Assembly: GCF_014803405.1 (NCBI RefSeq)
Contig: NZ_JACYFG010000007.1
Span: 124,001 to 188,000 of the forward strand
Length of the DNA: 64,000 nucleotides
Reading direction: 5' to 3'
Origin: Pelagicoccus enzymogenes
GTDB lineage: Bacteria; Verrucomicrobiota; Verrucomicrobiia; Opitutales; Opitutaceae
Made by a program: the position numbers and the translations under genes
Part shown: one piece after another, positions 44,443 to 54,127 of the stretch
Layout of the letters: every line of letters starts with the position of its first letter
Numbering within the stretch: position 1 is the first letter of the stretch
Notes under the pieces: generated by a model
What the model was told of the DNA's origin: nothing
Seen by the model: the letters and a program-made list of their open reading frames with translations, nothing else
The model's database searches: none

Positions 44443-45021
44443 TTACTTTCCCAAAAGGGAGGGGTGCACGGTTTTGTGGTCGAGCCAGATGAGCGACTCG
44501 GTGTCGAAGCCGGCTGCTTCCGCCTTTTCCATCAGGGAATCGATGGTGCTTTGCGGCAGCTGGGGCGTGCGGGCGAGCAGCCACATGTAGCTGTGGTTGT
44601 CGCCGCTGACGAGGGCGTATTGGTAACCTTCGTGGTCGAGCTCGAAAATGTGGTATCCGGCGTAGAAGGGCCAGAAGAAGGTGACCTTGAGGGTGCCTTC
44701 CTCCGGATCGCCGATCTTGTATCCGCGGCCGTCTATCTCTTTCCACTTTTTCTTCTCCTCGTCCCATCCGCGATTGAAGACGCGGATGCTGTCGTCGTCC
44801 TTGAGGGTGTATTCGGCGGTAACGCTATCGAGTCCGCGTTCGAAGCGATTGTCGGTGCGAGCGAGCTCGTACCAGAGGCCGAGGTAGCGTTCCAGCTCGA
44901 AATTTTCTACGGGGACGACGCCCTCGGGGGGCGTCTTCGCCTGGATCGCGTGGCCGCCGCAAAGGAAAAGCAAGGGCAGGGCCAGTCCGGTCAGCAGCTT
45001 CTGTAAGGGGGTGGTAGGCAT
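44443..45021 (-). CDS. bacterial lipocalin (Blc-like)
   Basis: 192 residues with a signal peptide (MPTTPLQKLLTGLALPLLF, cleavage near AIQA). VENFELERYLGLWYELARTD is the lipocalin GxW motif; GDNHSYMWLLARTP is the third conserved region. Escherichia coli Blc is lipid-anchored and binds lysophospholipids; here the cysteine in FLCGG does not form a proper lipobox, so the protein is probably periplasmic. It has no obvious operon partner; mutY follows 84 bases later on the same strand. Confidence 0.88.
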   Translation of the reverse strand: MPTTPLQKLLTGLALPLLFLCGGHAIQAKTPPEGVVPVENFELERYLGLWYELARTDNRFERGLDSVTAEYTLKDDDSIRVFNRGWDEEKKKWKEIDGRGYKIGDPEEGTLKVTFFWPFYAGYHIFELDHEGYQYALVSGDNHSYMWLLARTPQLPQSTIDSLMEKAEAAGFDTESLIWLDHKTVHPSLLGK

Positions 45022-45134
45022 CGCAAAGTATACGGGTGGAAGGATTTCCCGATTTCGCGACGGGAGAAGGTGGGGCTACTTTTTGATTTTCAAACCCCGT
45101 CGGCTCTGCCTAGCTGTTTCGAAGCAAGATATTG

Positions 45135-46139
45135 ATGGCCAGAGGCAAAAAGAAAGCAGTCGTCGACCCGGACGAACCCAAGAAGAAAACGATGTACACC
45201 CACAAGCTCTCTCAGGAGCAGTTGGACAAGCTCCAGCATATCCTAGAGATGAAGATGTGGGAACCCTACGAGGTGGAGTACGCCCAATTCGGCTTCAAGG
45301 GAAACAAGGTGAACGTGGTTGGCTACCAGAGCGGCAAGCTCGTGGTGCAGGGCAAGGAAACGGAAGATTTCATCATCAATACCCTCGAGCCTGAAGTGCT
45401 GGGGGAAGCCCGCTTTGGCTATGACGAGGTCTACCACCCGGAATGGTTCGAGTCGCATGCCGGCATGGACGAAAGCGGCAAGGGGGACTTGTTTGGCCCG
45501 GTTATCACCGCTTGCGTGATCGCCGACAAGGTGCACATCGACGCTTGGATCAAGGCGGGGATTCGCGATTCGAAGACGATCACTGACGGACGTATCCTAA
45601 AGTTGGATAAGATTATCCGCGAAACGAAGGGGATCTCCGTGGAAACCTGTTTCTGCGGGATGACCAAGTACAACGAGCTCATGGGCAAGCCGCGGGCGAA
45701 CCTGAACTTGTTGCTGGCTTGGCAGCATGCGAAGTCGTTGACGGCGGCTCTGGGCAAGAAGCGCGTGCCCTGGGGAATGTTGGACCAATTCAGCAAGCAA
45801 AACTTGGTGGGGCGTTATTTCAAGGATCCGAAGTTCGACCTGCGCATGCAGACCAAGGCGGAAGCGGATCCAGTGGTGGCTGCCGCTTCGGTGGTAGCCC
45901 GCGCGGAATACGTTCGCTACATGGACGGCTTGTCCAAGAAGTTTGGCGACACCTTGGCCAAGGGAGCCAGCGCCAAAGTGAAGGAGCAAGCGACGGAGAT
46001 ATTGCACAAGTTCGGTCCGGAGCGACTCGGAGAGTTCGCCAAGCTGCACTTCAAAACGTCCTACCAAGTAGTGGAGGCGGCTGGCATGCTCGATCGCTTG
46101 CCATTGAAGAAACCCAAGGAGACAGTTTTTAAGCGGTAG
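45135..46139 (+). CDS. rnhC: ribonuclease HIII
   Basis: 334 residues from the ATG at 45135. Residues ~1-100 form the TBP-like N-terminal domain of RNase HIII (MYTHKLSQEQLDKL, VNVVGYQSGKLVVQGKETE). The catalytic domain starts with GMDESGKGDLFGPV, where Asp and Glu bind metal, and includes RDSKTITDGRI, AEADPVVAAASVVARAEYV and KFGP. It cuts RNA in RNA/DNA hybrids. A lysine-rich start (MARGKKKAVVDPDEPKKK) precedes the fold. The RNase HII gene follows directly. Confidence 0.92.
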   Translation: MARGKKKAVVDPDEPKKKTMYTHKLSQEQLDKLQHILEMKMWEPYEVEYAQFGFKGNKVNVVGYQSGKLVVQGKETEDFIINTLEPEVLGEARFGYDEVYHPEWFESHAGMDESGKGDLFGPVITACVIADKVHIDAWIKAGIRDSKTITDGRILKLDKIIRETKGISVETCFCGMTKYNELMGKPRANLNLLLAWQHAKSLTAALGKKRVPWGMLDQFSKQNLVGRYFKDPKFDLRMQTKAEADPVVAAASVVARAEYVRYMDGLSKKFGDTLAKGASAKVKEQATEILHKFGPERLGEFAKLHFKTSYQVVEAAGMLDRLPLKKPKETVFKR

Positions 46140-46191
46140 TGGTAGATTGGTTACAGTCTAGCTATCGAGGATTGTGCCGGGGGGTGCGTAA

Positions 46192-46947
46192 ATGAAGTCG
46201 CATCGCCTCAGGGCCTACGATCGCAAGTTCCTCAAAAAGAAGGTGGGCTTGATCGGAGTGGACGAAGCCGGGCGAGGCGCCTTGGCGGGGCCGGTGGTGG
46301 CGGCGGCGGTCGCGGCTCGCAGGGACTTTTACGACAGCGAGTGGTGCAAGCGCAACGCGTCGAGCATCAACGATTCCAAGCTGCTCACTCTGGAGCAGCG
46401 TGAGGACCTTTACGCCAAATTGCGCTGGCTGGAGCGGGAAGGCCGCATCTTCATCGGCGTGGGAAGAGGAACCGTTAGCGAGATCGAAGACCACAACATC
46501 CTTGGCGCTACCCAAATTGCAATGAAACGAGCGGTGGAGGAGACCTTGGAAGCGGGCAACATCCTGCCGCACGAGCCGGACCCGCTTTTCGAGCAGATGG
46601 CGGACGACGAGGATCAGCCCGAAACCCTTTCGCGCTGGAAAATTTTGGTAGACGGCAAGCCGATGAAAAACCTCGGCTACCCGCACCAAGCGGTGGTCAA
46701 AGGCGATTCCACAGCCCTCTGCATCGCCATGGCCTCGATCGTCGCCAAGGTGACGCGCGACCGCATCATGATGGCCCTGGACTGCGAGTATCCTCACTAC
46801 GACTTGGCCTCCTCCAAAGGCTACGCCACCGTTTTGCATCGCACGGCGATTTTGGACAACGGACCGACGAAAATCCACCGCCCGCTCTTCTTGCGCAAGC
46901 TGCTCGAGGAACCGAGCGAGGAGTGCCAGGAAGAGTTTGGTTTTTAG
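46192..46947 (+). CDS. rnhB: ribonuclease HII
   Basis: 251 residues. LIGVDEAGRGALAGPVVAAA carries the DEDD start (Asp, Glu), INDSKLLTLEQRE follows, and VVKGDSTALCIAMASIVAKV has the third Asp. A charged insert of ~35 residues (near 115-160, EPDPLFEQMADDEDQPE) is unusual. It removes single ribonucleotides and RNA primers. It lies 52 bases after the RNase HIII gene, apparently in the same operon. Confidence 0.93.
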   Translation: MKSHRLRAYDRKFLKKKVGLIGVDEAGRGALAGPVVAAAVAARRDFYDSEWCKRNASSINDSKLLTLEQREDLYAKLRWLEREGRIFIGVGRGTVSEIEDHNILGATQIAMKRAVEETLEAGNILPHEPDPLFEQMADDEDQPETLSRWKILVDGKPMKNLGYPHQAVVKGDSTALCIAMASIVAKVTRDRIMMALDCEYPHYDLASSKGYATVLHRTAILDNGPTKIHRPLFLRKLLEEPSEECQEEFGF

Positions 46948-46972
46948 AGTTTGTAGAGGCTCAGGTGGAACG

Positions 46973-47016
46973 GCCGCTCCGCGGGCGTTGACACTGGATG
47001 CCACCCGCGGAGCGGC
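46973..47016. terminator. perfect 13-base hairpin between convergent genes
   Basis: GCCGCTCCGCGGG (46973-46985) pairs with CCCGCGGAGCGGC (47004-47016) around an 18-base loop. It sits 25 bases after the RNase HII stop and just past the last efflux permease gene, so it may stop both, though neither side has a long T run. Confidence 0.65.
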
Positions 47017-47042
47017 TGGCCCACCAAAGACTAGGAATTCCG

Positions 47043-48302
47043 CTACTCGTGCCTCAAGGATTCGACAGGGTGCAAGTTGGCGGCCCGCAGGGCGGGGACG
47101 AAGCCGAAGCCGATGCCGATGAGCGAGCAGATGCCGACCGCGGCGCCGATCCAGAACCATGGGATGATCATGGTGGCGTTGAATTGAGTGGCGATGATGT
47201 TGCCGACGAGAATGCCTATGGAAATGCCGATCGCGGCGCCCACTTCGGAAAGGAAGACGGCCTCCAGCAGAAATTGGGCTAAGATGCTCTTTTTGCGGGC
47301 CCCGAGGGATTTGCGCACGCCGATCTCGCGCGTGCGTTCAGTTACGGAAACCAGCATGATATTCATAATTCCGATACCGGCGCACACGAGAGCGATACCG
47401 CTGATGAGCAGGCCCCCGGTGCCGACTACCACGGCGATCTCGGCGAAGGCAGCTTGCAGGGCCTCGTTGGAGGTTATCTCAAAATCGTTTTCCTGCTCTG
47501 GTTCCAGTCCGCGGGCCATGCGCATCTTGCCGATCACCATGTCCTCGACGTCGGCCAGCTTGTCGACGGAGTCAGCTTGAATCGCTATTTCCATGCTGCG
47601 GCGACGGTGCCAATTGTTTTCCACGAATTTCGAATGAGGAATAAGGGCGATGCCGTCCATGGATTGGCCGAAGATTTCTCCTCGTTCGGCGAGGACGCCC
47701 ACCACGATGTACTTTTCCCCATCCATGTTGATCTGTTTTTCGATGGGGTCCTCGTGGAGGAAAAGCTCGTCTAGGATCTCGCGACCGATGACAACGACGG
47801 GACGGTTGAATTCGATGTCGGCGGGCGTGATGTTGCGGCCGAAATCGAGCTCGTATTTGTTGGTGAGGAGGAAGTTTTCGTTTGTCCCGATAATACGGAT
47901 ACGCGGTTGCGTCTTGTAGTCTCGGTAGCTGGCTCGCTCGTTTCCGTCGCTTGCGGAAAGGGTGGTTGGAATGCCGAGGGCGTCCATTTCCTGTTTAAAG
48001 AACTCGGCTTGCTGAGGAGAAATGGGCTCGCGACCTCGGGCGCGACGTCTAGGGCCGGGGGCGAGCTGAATGCCGGGATCCTTGGTGATCTGCAGTACGT
48101 TCGCGCCGAATACGTTTAGGCTGGTGTCGATGCTGTGGCGAACTGCCGAGAGGGCGGTCATTACGCCGACGACGGAAAAGACGCCGATGGATACTCCGAG
48201 AATAGTGAGCGAGGAGCGCAGCATGTTGGCTCCGAGCGAGGCGAATGCCTGCTCGACGAGGTCGCTGAGGAGTATGGATCGACGCTTGGGCTTTCTACTC
48301 AT
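47043..48302 (-). CDS. ABC transporter permease, MacB/FtsX type (second)
   Basis: 419 residues. An N-terminal transmembrane helix (SSLTILGVSIGVFSVVGVMT), a periplasmic MacB_PCD domain of ~200 residues, and three C-terminal helices (LLISGIALVCAGIGIMNIML, and the FtsX end VGNIIATQFN and GAAVGICSLIGIGFG) are seen. The motif RTREIGVRKSLGARKKSI is typical. It overlaps the other permease gene by 8 bases and would form a heterodimer with it, driven by the ATPase three genes upstream. Confidence 0.92.
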   Translation of the reverse strand: MSRKPKRRSILLSDLVEQAFASLGANMLRSSLTILGVSIGVFSVVGVMTALSAVRHSIDTSLNVFGANVLQITKDPGIQLAPGPRRRARGREPISPQQAEFFKQEMDALGIPTTLSASDGNERASYRDYKTQPRIRIIGTNENFLLTNKYELDFGRNITPADIEFNRPVVVIGREILDELFLHEDPIEKQINMDGEKYIVVGVLAERGEIFGQSMDGIALIPHSKFVENNWHRRRSMEIAIQADSVDKLADVEDMVIGKMRMARGLEPEQENDFEITSNEALQAAFAEIAVVVGTGGLLISGIALVCAGIGIMNIMLVSVTERTREIGVRKSLGARKKSILAQFLLEAVFLSEVGAAIGISIGILVGNIIATQFNATMIIPWFWIGAAVGICSLIGIGFGFVPALRAANLHPVESLRHE

Positions 48303-49578
48303 GGCGCAGGGCGTTGGCGGGCTCCAAGCGAGAGGCCATCCAGGCGGGGATAAAGCCGGAAAGGATTCCAGTAGTGACGGAAAGGGACACGGCGAGGATC
48401 ATGAGCTCGATCGAGAAGCTCGCGGGAAAGTTGGGCGCGAAATGATCGAGGACCGCTTTCGAGATGAAGGCGAGGAGTAGCCCGACGAGTCCGCCGAGCA
48501 AGCAAATGGACACGGCTTCCATGAGAAACTGCGTCAGGATAGAGCTGCGGCGAGCGCCGATGGCGCGGCGGGTGCCGATCTCCTTGGTGCGTTCCTTCAC
48601 GCTGACGAAGGTGATGTTCATGATGCCGATGGCGCCCACGAAAAGAGCGAGTCCGGTGATGACGAATCCGGCGACGGCGATACCTGCTTTTACGGGGCCG
48701 ATGGTGTCCTCTACGGCGTCGGAGGCGTTGACCTCGAAGTCGTTTTCTTCGCCCGGCAAGAGTCCTCGGACCCGACGCATAGCGCCTATAATTTCGTCGC
48801 GAGCGAGGTCGCGATCGGTCTCCGGCTTCTTGACGACTCGGATGGAGGTGCCGTTCCAGCGACGACCCCCGACAAAGAATTTGCGGGCGGTACGAAGGGG
48901 GATTATGGCTTGGTTGTCGAAGCTCTGCAGGCCAAGGAAGGCTCCTTGTTCCTCGAGGGTGCCAATCACCGTAAACTGGATGTTTGCGATCTTAACCCGC
49001 TTGCCGAGCACCTCGTCTTCCTCGTCGGGAAAGAGAGCTTTGACCACGCCGGAGCCAAGGATTGCCACGTTTTGTCCGCTTGATTCCTCGGTCGGGGTGA
49101 AGAAGCGTCCGGCGGCGAGATCAGCCGTGTTGACGTATCCAAAATCCGATGTCGTGGCGGTAAACTGGATGTTGTTCGCGGACCGGTCTGCGTGGGAAAT
49201 GCTACGACGAAAACCGACGGTCGGGACCGCTAGCAGCAAGCCCGAATTGGGGGTGTTGTCGATGATCTCATTCATCTCCTCCGCGTAACGGGTCTCGAAA
49301 TTCGGGCGGCGGATGTAGGTGCGCCAGTCGTCGCCGACGTCCCTCCAAGGGAATTTTTCGATATAGAAGTGGTCGTCTCCCAGCATGCTGAGGCTGTTCT
49401 TGAATCCGGTATCCAGTCCGTTCATACCGACGCCGATGAGAATGACGGCCCAGACGCCAATGATTACCCCCAACGCTGTCAGAAGGGAGCGTACCTTGTG
49501 CTCGGAGAGTTGTTCTCCGGCGATACGGGCGGACTCTTCAAAGTCATTGATTAGGCGTCTGGCTTTTGAGCGTTTCAA
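48295..49578 (-). CDS. ABC transporter permease, MacB/FtsX type (first)
   Basis: 427 residues with the same plan as its neighbour: one N-terminal helix (LTALGVIIGVWAVILIGVGM), a periplasmic MacB_PCD region, and three C-terminal helices. RTKEIGTRRAIGARRSSIL is the conserved cytoplasmic motif. Sequence similarity to the next permease is moderate, so the pair probably arose by duplication. Confidence 0.92.
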   Translation of the reverse strand: MKRSKARRLINDFEESARIAGEQLSEHKVRSLLTALGVIIGVWAVILIGVGMNGLDTGFKNSLSMLGDDHFYIEKFPWRDVGDDWRTYIRRPNFETRYAEEMNEIIDNTPNSGLLLAVPTVGFRRSISHADRSANNIQFTATTSDFGYVNTADLAAGRFFTPTEESSGQNVAILGSGVVKALFPDEEDEVLGKRVKIANIQFTVIGTLEEQGAFLGLQSFDNQAIIPLRTARKFFVGGRRWNGTSIRVVKKPETDRDLARDEIIGAMRRVRGLLPGEENDFEVNASDAVEDTIGPVKAGIAVAGFVITGLALFVGAIGIMNITFVSVKERTKEIGTRRAIGARRSSILTQFLMEAVSICLLGGLVGLLLAFISKAVLDHFAPNFPASFSIELMILAVSLSVTTGILSGFIPAWMASRLEPANALRHE

Positions 49579-49620
49579 TTCAAGGATGAAGGGTGAGTGA
49601 TGAGGGGGGAGGAGCGGTTG

Positions 49621-50313
49621 TTATCTCGGGATAGCGGCGTCGCTCTCCACGATGCCGTCGCGCAGGCGGACTAGGCGCCGGGCGTGTTGGGCGATGTCTT
49701 CTTCGTGAGTCACGAGGATGATAGTATTGCCTTTCGAATACAAACCTTCGAAGAGCTCCATTATTTCCTCTCCAGTCTTGGAGTCGAGGTTTCCGGTTGG
49801 TTCGTCGGCGAGGATTATGGAAGGTTCGGTGACCAGAGCCCGCGCGATGGCGACACGTTGGCGCTGGCCACCGGAAAGTTCGTTGGGACGGTGTTCGACC
49901 CGATTGCCGAGACCGACTTGAGTGAGAGCGTGCTTGGCTCGCTCCGCGCGCTCCTTCTTCGGAATGCCGGCATAGACGAGCGGCAGTTCCACGTTGCGCA
50001 GGATGGTGGCTCGGGGAAGGAGGTTGAAGGATTGGAAGACGAAGCCGATGCGGCGGTTGCGGATGTCCGCGAGCGAATCGTCGTCCATCATGGCTACGTC
50101 TTCGCCGCCGAAGTAGTACTGGCCTTCGGAGGGCGTATCCAAACACCCCAGCATGTTCATGAGGGTGGACTTGCCGCTGCCGGACGGGCCCATGATGGCG
50201 ACGTAGTCGTTTTCGTAGATCTTTAGGTCCACACCGTCGAGAGCGTGAACCTTAGCCTTGCCGAGGTCGTAGATCTTTTTGACTCCGGTGATCTGGATGA
50301 TGGTTTGGCTCAC
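49621..50313 (-). CDS. ABC transporter ATPase, MacB/LolD type
   Basis: 230 residues. Walker A is GPSGSGKST, the signature LSGGQRQR, Walker [14 protein letters not shown] and the switch His [12 protein letters not shown]. It powers the two permeases. It starts within the last bases of the MFP gene (4-base overlap), a sign of translational coupling. Confidence 0.95.
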   Translation of the reverse strand: MSQTIIQITGVKKIYDLGKAKVHALDGVDLKIYENDYVAIMGPSGSGKSTLMNMLGCLDTPSEGQYYFGGEDVAMMDDDSLADIRNRRIGFVFQSFNLLPRATILRNVELPLVYAGIPKKERAERAKHALTQVGLGNRVEHRPNELSGGQRQRVAIARALVTEPSIILADEPTGNLDSKTGEEIMELFEGLYSKGNTIILVTHEEDIAQHARRLVRLRDGIVESDAAIPR

Positions 50314-51602
50314 TTGGACGGTTTCTGGAATTTGCTGTCCTTCTTGTTCTCCGCGATCTTGACGGTTTTGCCGTTTTCGAGTTCCCGGGTGAGGACGCGG
50401 TAGCCGCCGGTGACGATTTGTTGTCCGTCGGAAACGCCGGACTTGATCTCGATGGAGCGATTGTCGGCGAGACCCGTTTCTACTCGGACGAGGGTGACCG
50501 TGTTGTCGTCGTTGTAGAGAAAAACGACGCGTTCGAGGTTATCGCGGCGGCGGGAATTGCTTTCGCCGCCGGGGCCTTTCGTGGAGGTTTCCTCTTTCTC
50601 GGCTTCCTGCTCCTCGCCGAGCTGTTTGGCGACTTCGTCCTTGGAGCGTACGGTGACGGCTTGTAGTGGGATTTTGACGACGCCTTTGACCGTTTGCGTT
50701 TTGATGTCGGCGGTGGCGGTCATGCCGGGGCGAATCTTGGCGCTGGGATCGAGTAGGCGAACTTTGACCTGAAAGGTAGTGAGCTGGTCGCTGGAGTTTT
50801 GTCCGCCGGTTGCAGAGTTGGCGATCTCGGTGACTTCGCCTTTGTATTCCTCGTTAGGCAGGGCTTCAATTTCGATGGTGGCTGGGTCGCCGATCTTGAC
50901 CTGCACGATGTCGGATTCGCTCACGTCGACGCGAATCTCCATTTGGCTGAGATCGGCTACGCGCATGATTTCGGTGCCTTCGAATTGGCCGGTGCCGACG
51001 ACGCGGTCTCCGAGCTCGGAGGTGAGGGAGGTTATGGTGCCGCTGATGGGGGCGAAGGTGGAAGCCTTGGCGAGGGAGTCGCGGGCTTCCTTGAGCTGCA
51101 TCTCCTGTTGTTCGATGCGGGAGAGAGTCGCTTGGTAGGAAGCTTGGCTGATTTCGAGGTTGGTCTCCGCTTCGTCGAGTTGCTCTTGGGTGGCGAAGCC
51201 TTTTTCGAAGAGGTTGCGTTGCCGTTTGAGGTCGAGTTCGGCCTGCAGCATGCGAGCTTTCGATTCGGAGGAATTCGACTTGCTGGCCCTCAGCGCTGCT
51301 TCTTGCTGTAGCACTTGAGCTTCTAGGCGGTCTGGATTGACGCTAACGAGGAGGTCGCCTTTCTCGACCAGCTGTCCGTCGCTTACGGGCAGTTCTATGA
51401 TTTCGCCGGCGACTTCGGAGGAGATGGTGACTTCGGTTTCGGGGAATACCTTGCCGGTGGCAGTTACGAGGCTGGTGATGTCGCCGACCTTGGCCTTTTC
51501 GACGGTGACTTCAGTCGTTTGGTCTCCCTTCTTGAATTTGCTGGCCCCGGCAATGCCGAGACCGATGAGGACGAGGGCGGATATCCAATATCGTTTTTTC
51601 AT
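50310..51602 (-). CDS. periplasmic adaptor, MacA/RND-type membrane fusion protein
   Basis: 430 residues: an N-terminal anchor ([16 protein letters not shown]), lipoyl halves with [18 protein letters not shown], a long coiled-coil hairpin (~90-190), and the barrel domain with [16 protein letters not shown] charged, Gln/Glu/Lys-rich segment ([20 protein letters not shown], ~325-350) is inserted in the C-terminal part. It links the inner-membrane ABC parts to the TolC-like protein next to it. Confidence 0.92.
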   Translation of the reverse strand: MKKRYWISALVLIGLGIAGASKFKKGDQTTEVTVEKAKVGDITSLVTATGKVFPETEVTISSEVAGEIIELPVSDGQLVEKGDLLVSVNPDRLEAQVLQQEAALRASKSNSSESKARMLQAELDLKRQRNLFEKGFATQEQLDEAETNLEISQASYQATLSRIEQQEMQLKEARDSLAKASTFAPISGTITSLTSELGDRVVGTGQFEGTEIMRVADLSQMEIRVDVSESDIVQVKIGDPATIEIEALPNEEYKGEVTEIANSATGGQNSSDQLTTFQVKVRLLDPSAKIRPGMTATADIKTQTVKGVVKIPLQAVTVRSKDEVAKQLGEEQEAEKEETSTKGPGGESNSRRRDNLERVVFLYNDDNTVTLVRVETGLADNRSIEIKSGVSDGQQIVTGGYRVLTRELENGKTVKIAENKKDSKFQKPSK

Positions 51603-51641
51603 GGGATAGGGAGGATTCGGGTAGTGGGAAAAGGGATACGG

Positions 51642-53174
51642 TTACTCTTCGGAGGTGAGGGTGTCGTTCCACTCGATGCCGTGACGATCGAGCAGGCTGC
51701 CTTCGACTCGGGCGAGGGTTATTTCGGCTTGCACGGTTGCGAGCTGGGCGTCTAGGAGGCTGAGCTTTGCTTGGTCCAAGTCTCGTTGGGTTTCCAGCAA
51801 GGTGCGGATGGTAGACAGTCCTTCCTCGTACTTGCTGGTCTCCTGCTCGTAGGTAGCCTCCTGCAGTTGCACGACGATTTTAGCGGCTGCGAGTTGCTGG
51901 CGAGAGGCGTCGAGGTCTCGCCAAGCGGAGCGCACGGAGCGAAGCAAGTCCTGCTTGATCTCGGCGAGGCGAAGTTCCTCCTGGTCGATGCGGTAGAGCG
52001 TTTGGCGAAGGTTGGACTTGGCGGCTCGGGCTCCCCACGGGAGGTTGAAACTCAGACGTAATCCCCAGTCGTCGCCGCGACGGTCGAAGGCTTCGCTGAA
52101 GGCGTCCTTTCCGCTCTCGGGGGAGAGTCCGTTGTAGGAGCTGGAGAGGCTGAGGTCGACCTGAGGGCGTTCGCTATTGCGGGCGAGGATACGGTCTTGT
52201 TCTAGCTGTTCGAGGACTTCCTCCTGAATGTCAGCGTCGAAGTTGCGTTCGATGGCGGTGTCGAGAGTCGTTTGGAAGGAGGGGGGCTCTCCCCGTGATT
52301 CCGGAAGCGGGTAAACGGAGAGCTGGGGATCGAGGGCCATGGTTTCGTCGAGCACGCCCATGGCGGCGTAGAGGGCGTCAGTCGCCTCGCGGATGGCTTG
52401 CTCGGCGCGGATGATTTGCTCTTTGCGTTGGGCGAGGTTGGCTTCAGCCTGCAAGGTTTCGATTCTGGTCGCGAGGCCGAGCCGTTCGCGTTCGCGGGCT
52501 TCTTCCAGCAGCCGCTCGGAAAGTTCTAGGTTCGATTGGCGAAGGTTGCGGCGTTGGTGTGCGTCGGAGAGTTGCCAATAAGCGTTCTCGATTTGCTGCA
52601 GCAGGTTGAGCACCGCGTTGCGAGTGCGCAAATCGGCGACTCGAGCTTGGGACTTGGCCCGGCGGACGGGGGCCAGGTTCACCTCGCTGCCGAAGTCGCG
52701 TAGCAGCGGCTGGGTGAATTCGAGAGACAGAGAAGCTCGCTCGCTGAGGGATCCGCCGACCAGTTGGCCGAGCTCGGAGTTGAAACTGGAGCCGTCGCTG
52801 CGTGACTGGCTGGCGCTGGCGGTGACCTGAGCTCCGGTTTTGATTCGTTTGGTGACGCCCAGCGAATAAGATCGGGAGTCGGAAGTGGTTTGTCGGGTGG
52901 CGCCGTTGGAGTCTTCCCAGTCGAGATCGCTTTGGCTGAGGTTGGCTCGCGAAAAGACGGAGGGGTCGAAGCTCGCTTCTTGAGCGATAACCGCCTCCTC
53001 GGCTATGTCCGGCGCGAGGGTTTGGATTCGCAGTCCGAGGTTTTGCTCGAGGGCCTTTTCGATGGCGGACCGCAGGGATAGGGGGGGCTCGCTAGACGAG
53101 TCGCCGCCCTGCGAAAAAGCTAGTGAGGGGACTGATGCTAGGATCAGCCCAGCGATGAAGTTGCGGGCATTCAC
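51642..53174 (-). CDS. TolC-family outer-membrane channel of the MacAB-type operon
   Basis: 510 residues with a signal peptide (NFIAGLILASVPSLAFSQGG). Two OEP repeats with coiled coils are visible (PLSLRSAIEKALEQNLGLRI, LDTAIERNFDADIQEEVLEQ and LRLSFNLPWGARAAKSNLRQ). It is first in the operon TolC-MacA-ATPase-permease-permease, so the unit encodes a complete tripartite exporter for antibiotics, peptides or lipids. Confidence 0.93.
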   Translation of the reverse strand: MNARNFIAGLILASVPSLAFSQGGDSSSEPPLSLRSAIEKALEQNLGLRIQTLAPDIAEEAVIAQEASFDPSVFSRANLSQSDLDWEDSNGATRQTTSDSRSYSLGVTKRIKTGAQVTASASQSRSDGSSFNSELGQLVGGSLSERASLSLEFTQPLLRDFGSEVNLAPVRRAKSQARVADLRTRNAVLNLLQQIENAYWQLSDAHQRRNLRQSNLELSERLLEEARERERLGLATRIETLQAEANLAQRKEQIIRAEQAIREATDALYAAMGVLDETMALDPQLSVYPLPESRGEPPSFQTTLDTAIERNFDADIQEEVLEQLEQDRILARNSERPQVDLSLSSSYNGLSPESGKDAFSEAFDRRGDDWGLRLSFNLPWGARAAKSNLRQTLYRIDQEELRLAEIKQDLLRSVRSAWRDLDASRQQLAAAKIVVQLQEATYEQETSKYEEGLSTIRTLLETQRDLDQAKLSLLDAQLATVQAEITLARVEGSLLDRHGIEWNDTLTSEE

Positions 53175-53396
53175 GTGAGGGATAGAGAGGGATTTATTAG
53201 GCGAACGACTGACAGTACACGACGATTTACATTTGGTTGCGTAAAACTCTACCGTTTTGTCCTTATTTGCCCCCTTAAGCCGAACTTAAAAATCGGACAG
53301 TCAAATTCAGGAGATTAATGTCTATTGGGAGCTGGGAAACAGGTGAAAATTTGGGGTGCGCCTCAATATACCGCTGGAAAAGTCGATTTGACGGGA

Positions 53397-53993
53397 ATGA
53401 CCTGCACAGTTTTCCGTTTTTTAAAAAAGTCCGTTCGCTTGGCCCTTGCCTCAAGCTTGGTTTGCTCGTTCGCGAGTGTTGCGAGCGCGATCAACATGCC
53501 TTTCGTCTTGGACAACTCGACGGCGACGCTTTCGGACGTCAATCCGCAGAGCGACTTCTACAAGCTGGACGCGCCGAGCAGCGAAAGCGGTTCGGGAGCT
53601 GGCATCTTCGATTTCCTATTCGGGGTGGACAACCAGCTTGGCGAGTTCGTGCAATTGACTTGGGCCGGCAATCCGAAGCCGTTTTTGACAGGCATTGGAT
53701 TGAAGGCGGGCAGTTCGGGGTCGGCCGCGGGTGGCTTGTTTGCTATGCTTTGGGACGCCAGTGACCTGCAACTTTTCAATAACTCGAGCAGCTACGACGC
53801 GATTCGCATTTACCAAGACGGGATCGTCCACAAGCGCAACGGGCAGTTCCTCGGCATTTCACATGTCACGGTGGACGGCGAGCCGGGACAAGCGGACGTG
53901 AAGGTTCCAGACTCTGGTTCGGCGTTTGCGATGTTGGGTGTAGGAATCGCAATCATCCTCGTCTTGAGGCGCCGCATGAAGGAAGGCGTATAA
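53397..53993 (+). CDS. VPDSG-CTERM sorting-signal protein
   Basis: 198 residues from the ATG at 53397. An N-terminal signal peptide (RFLKKSVRLALASSLVCSFA, cleavage near VASA) and a C-terminal VPDSGSAFAMLGVGIAIILV plus LRRRMKE match the VPDSG-CTERM class, where a motif, a hydrophobic stretch and basic residues direct processing by an exosortase. The body is Ser/Gly/Asn-rich with beta alternation and no enzyme motif. It may be a surface or extracellular structural protein. Such signals are typical of Verrucomicrobiota. No exosortase gene is in the window. A start at 53325 (TTG) is possible. Confidence 0.85.
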   Translation: MTCTVFRFLKKSVRLALASSLVCSFASVASAINMPFVLDNSTATLSDVNPQSDFYKLDAPSSESGSGAGIFDFLFGVDNQLGEFVQLTWAGNPKPFLTGIGLKAGSSGSAAGGLFAMLWDASDLQLFNNSSSYDAIRIYQDGIVHKRNGQFLGISHVTVDGEPGQADVKVPDSGSAFAMLGVGIAIILVLRRRMKEGV

Positions 53994-54015
53994 CCACTTT
54001 TTTAGACAGTCTTGG

Positions 54016-54046
54016 AGGCCGTTTCCCGTTTTGGGTAACGGCCTTT
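54016..54046 (+). terminator. intrinsic terminator of the VPDSG-CTERM gene
   Basis: GGCCGTT and CCC pair with GGG and AACGGCC with an interior mismatch, and TTTTTT follows. It lies 22 bases after the stop. Confidence 0.85.
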
Positions 54047-54087
54047 TTTGTGTCTGGTGGGTCTAGGCCTATTGCTGATTGTCCATT

Positions 54088-54116
54088 GCGGACCGGGTGG
54101 CACCGGTCCCTCCAGA
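54088..54116. repeat. 29-base dispersed repeat, copy 1
   Basis: A GGACCGG...CCGGTCC inverted core in a 29-base unit that recurs at 60654-60682 with one difference. It is located between the VPDSG gene and the GH67 gene end. Confidence 0.7.
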
Positions 54117-54127
54117 CGTTTCCTAAG

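Noticed and set aside
53318-53764. Plus-strand frame with an AGGAG site before its ATG
   Set aside because: It is a shifted frame over the VPDSG-CTERM gene, whose signal peptide and sorting signal are clear.
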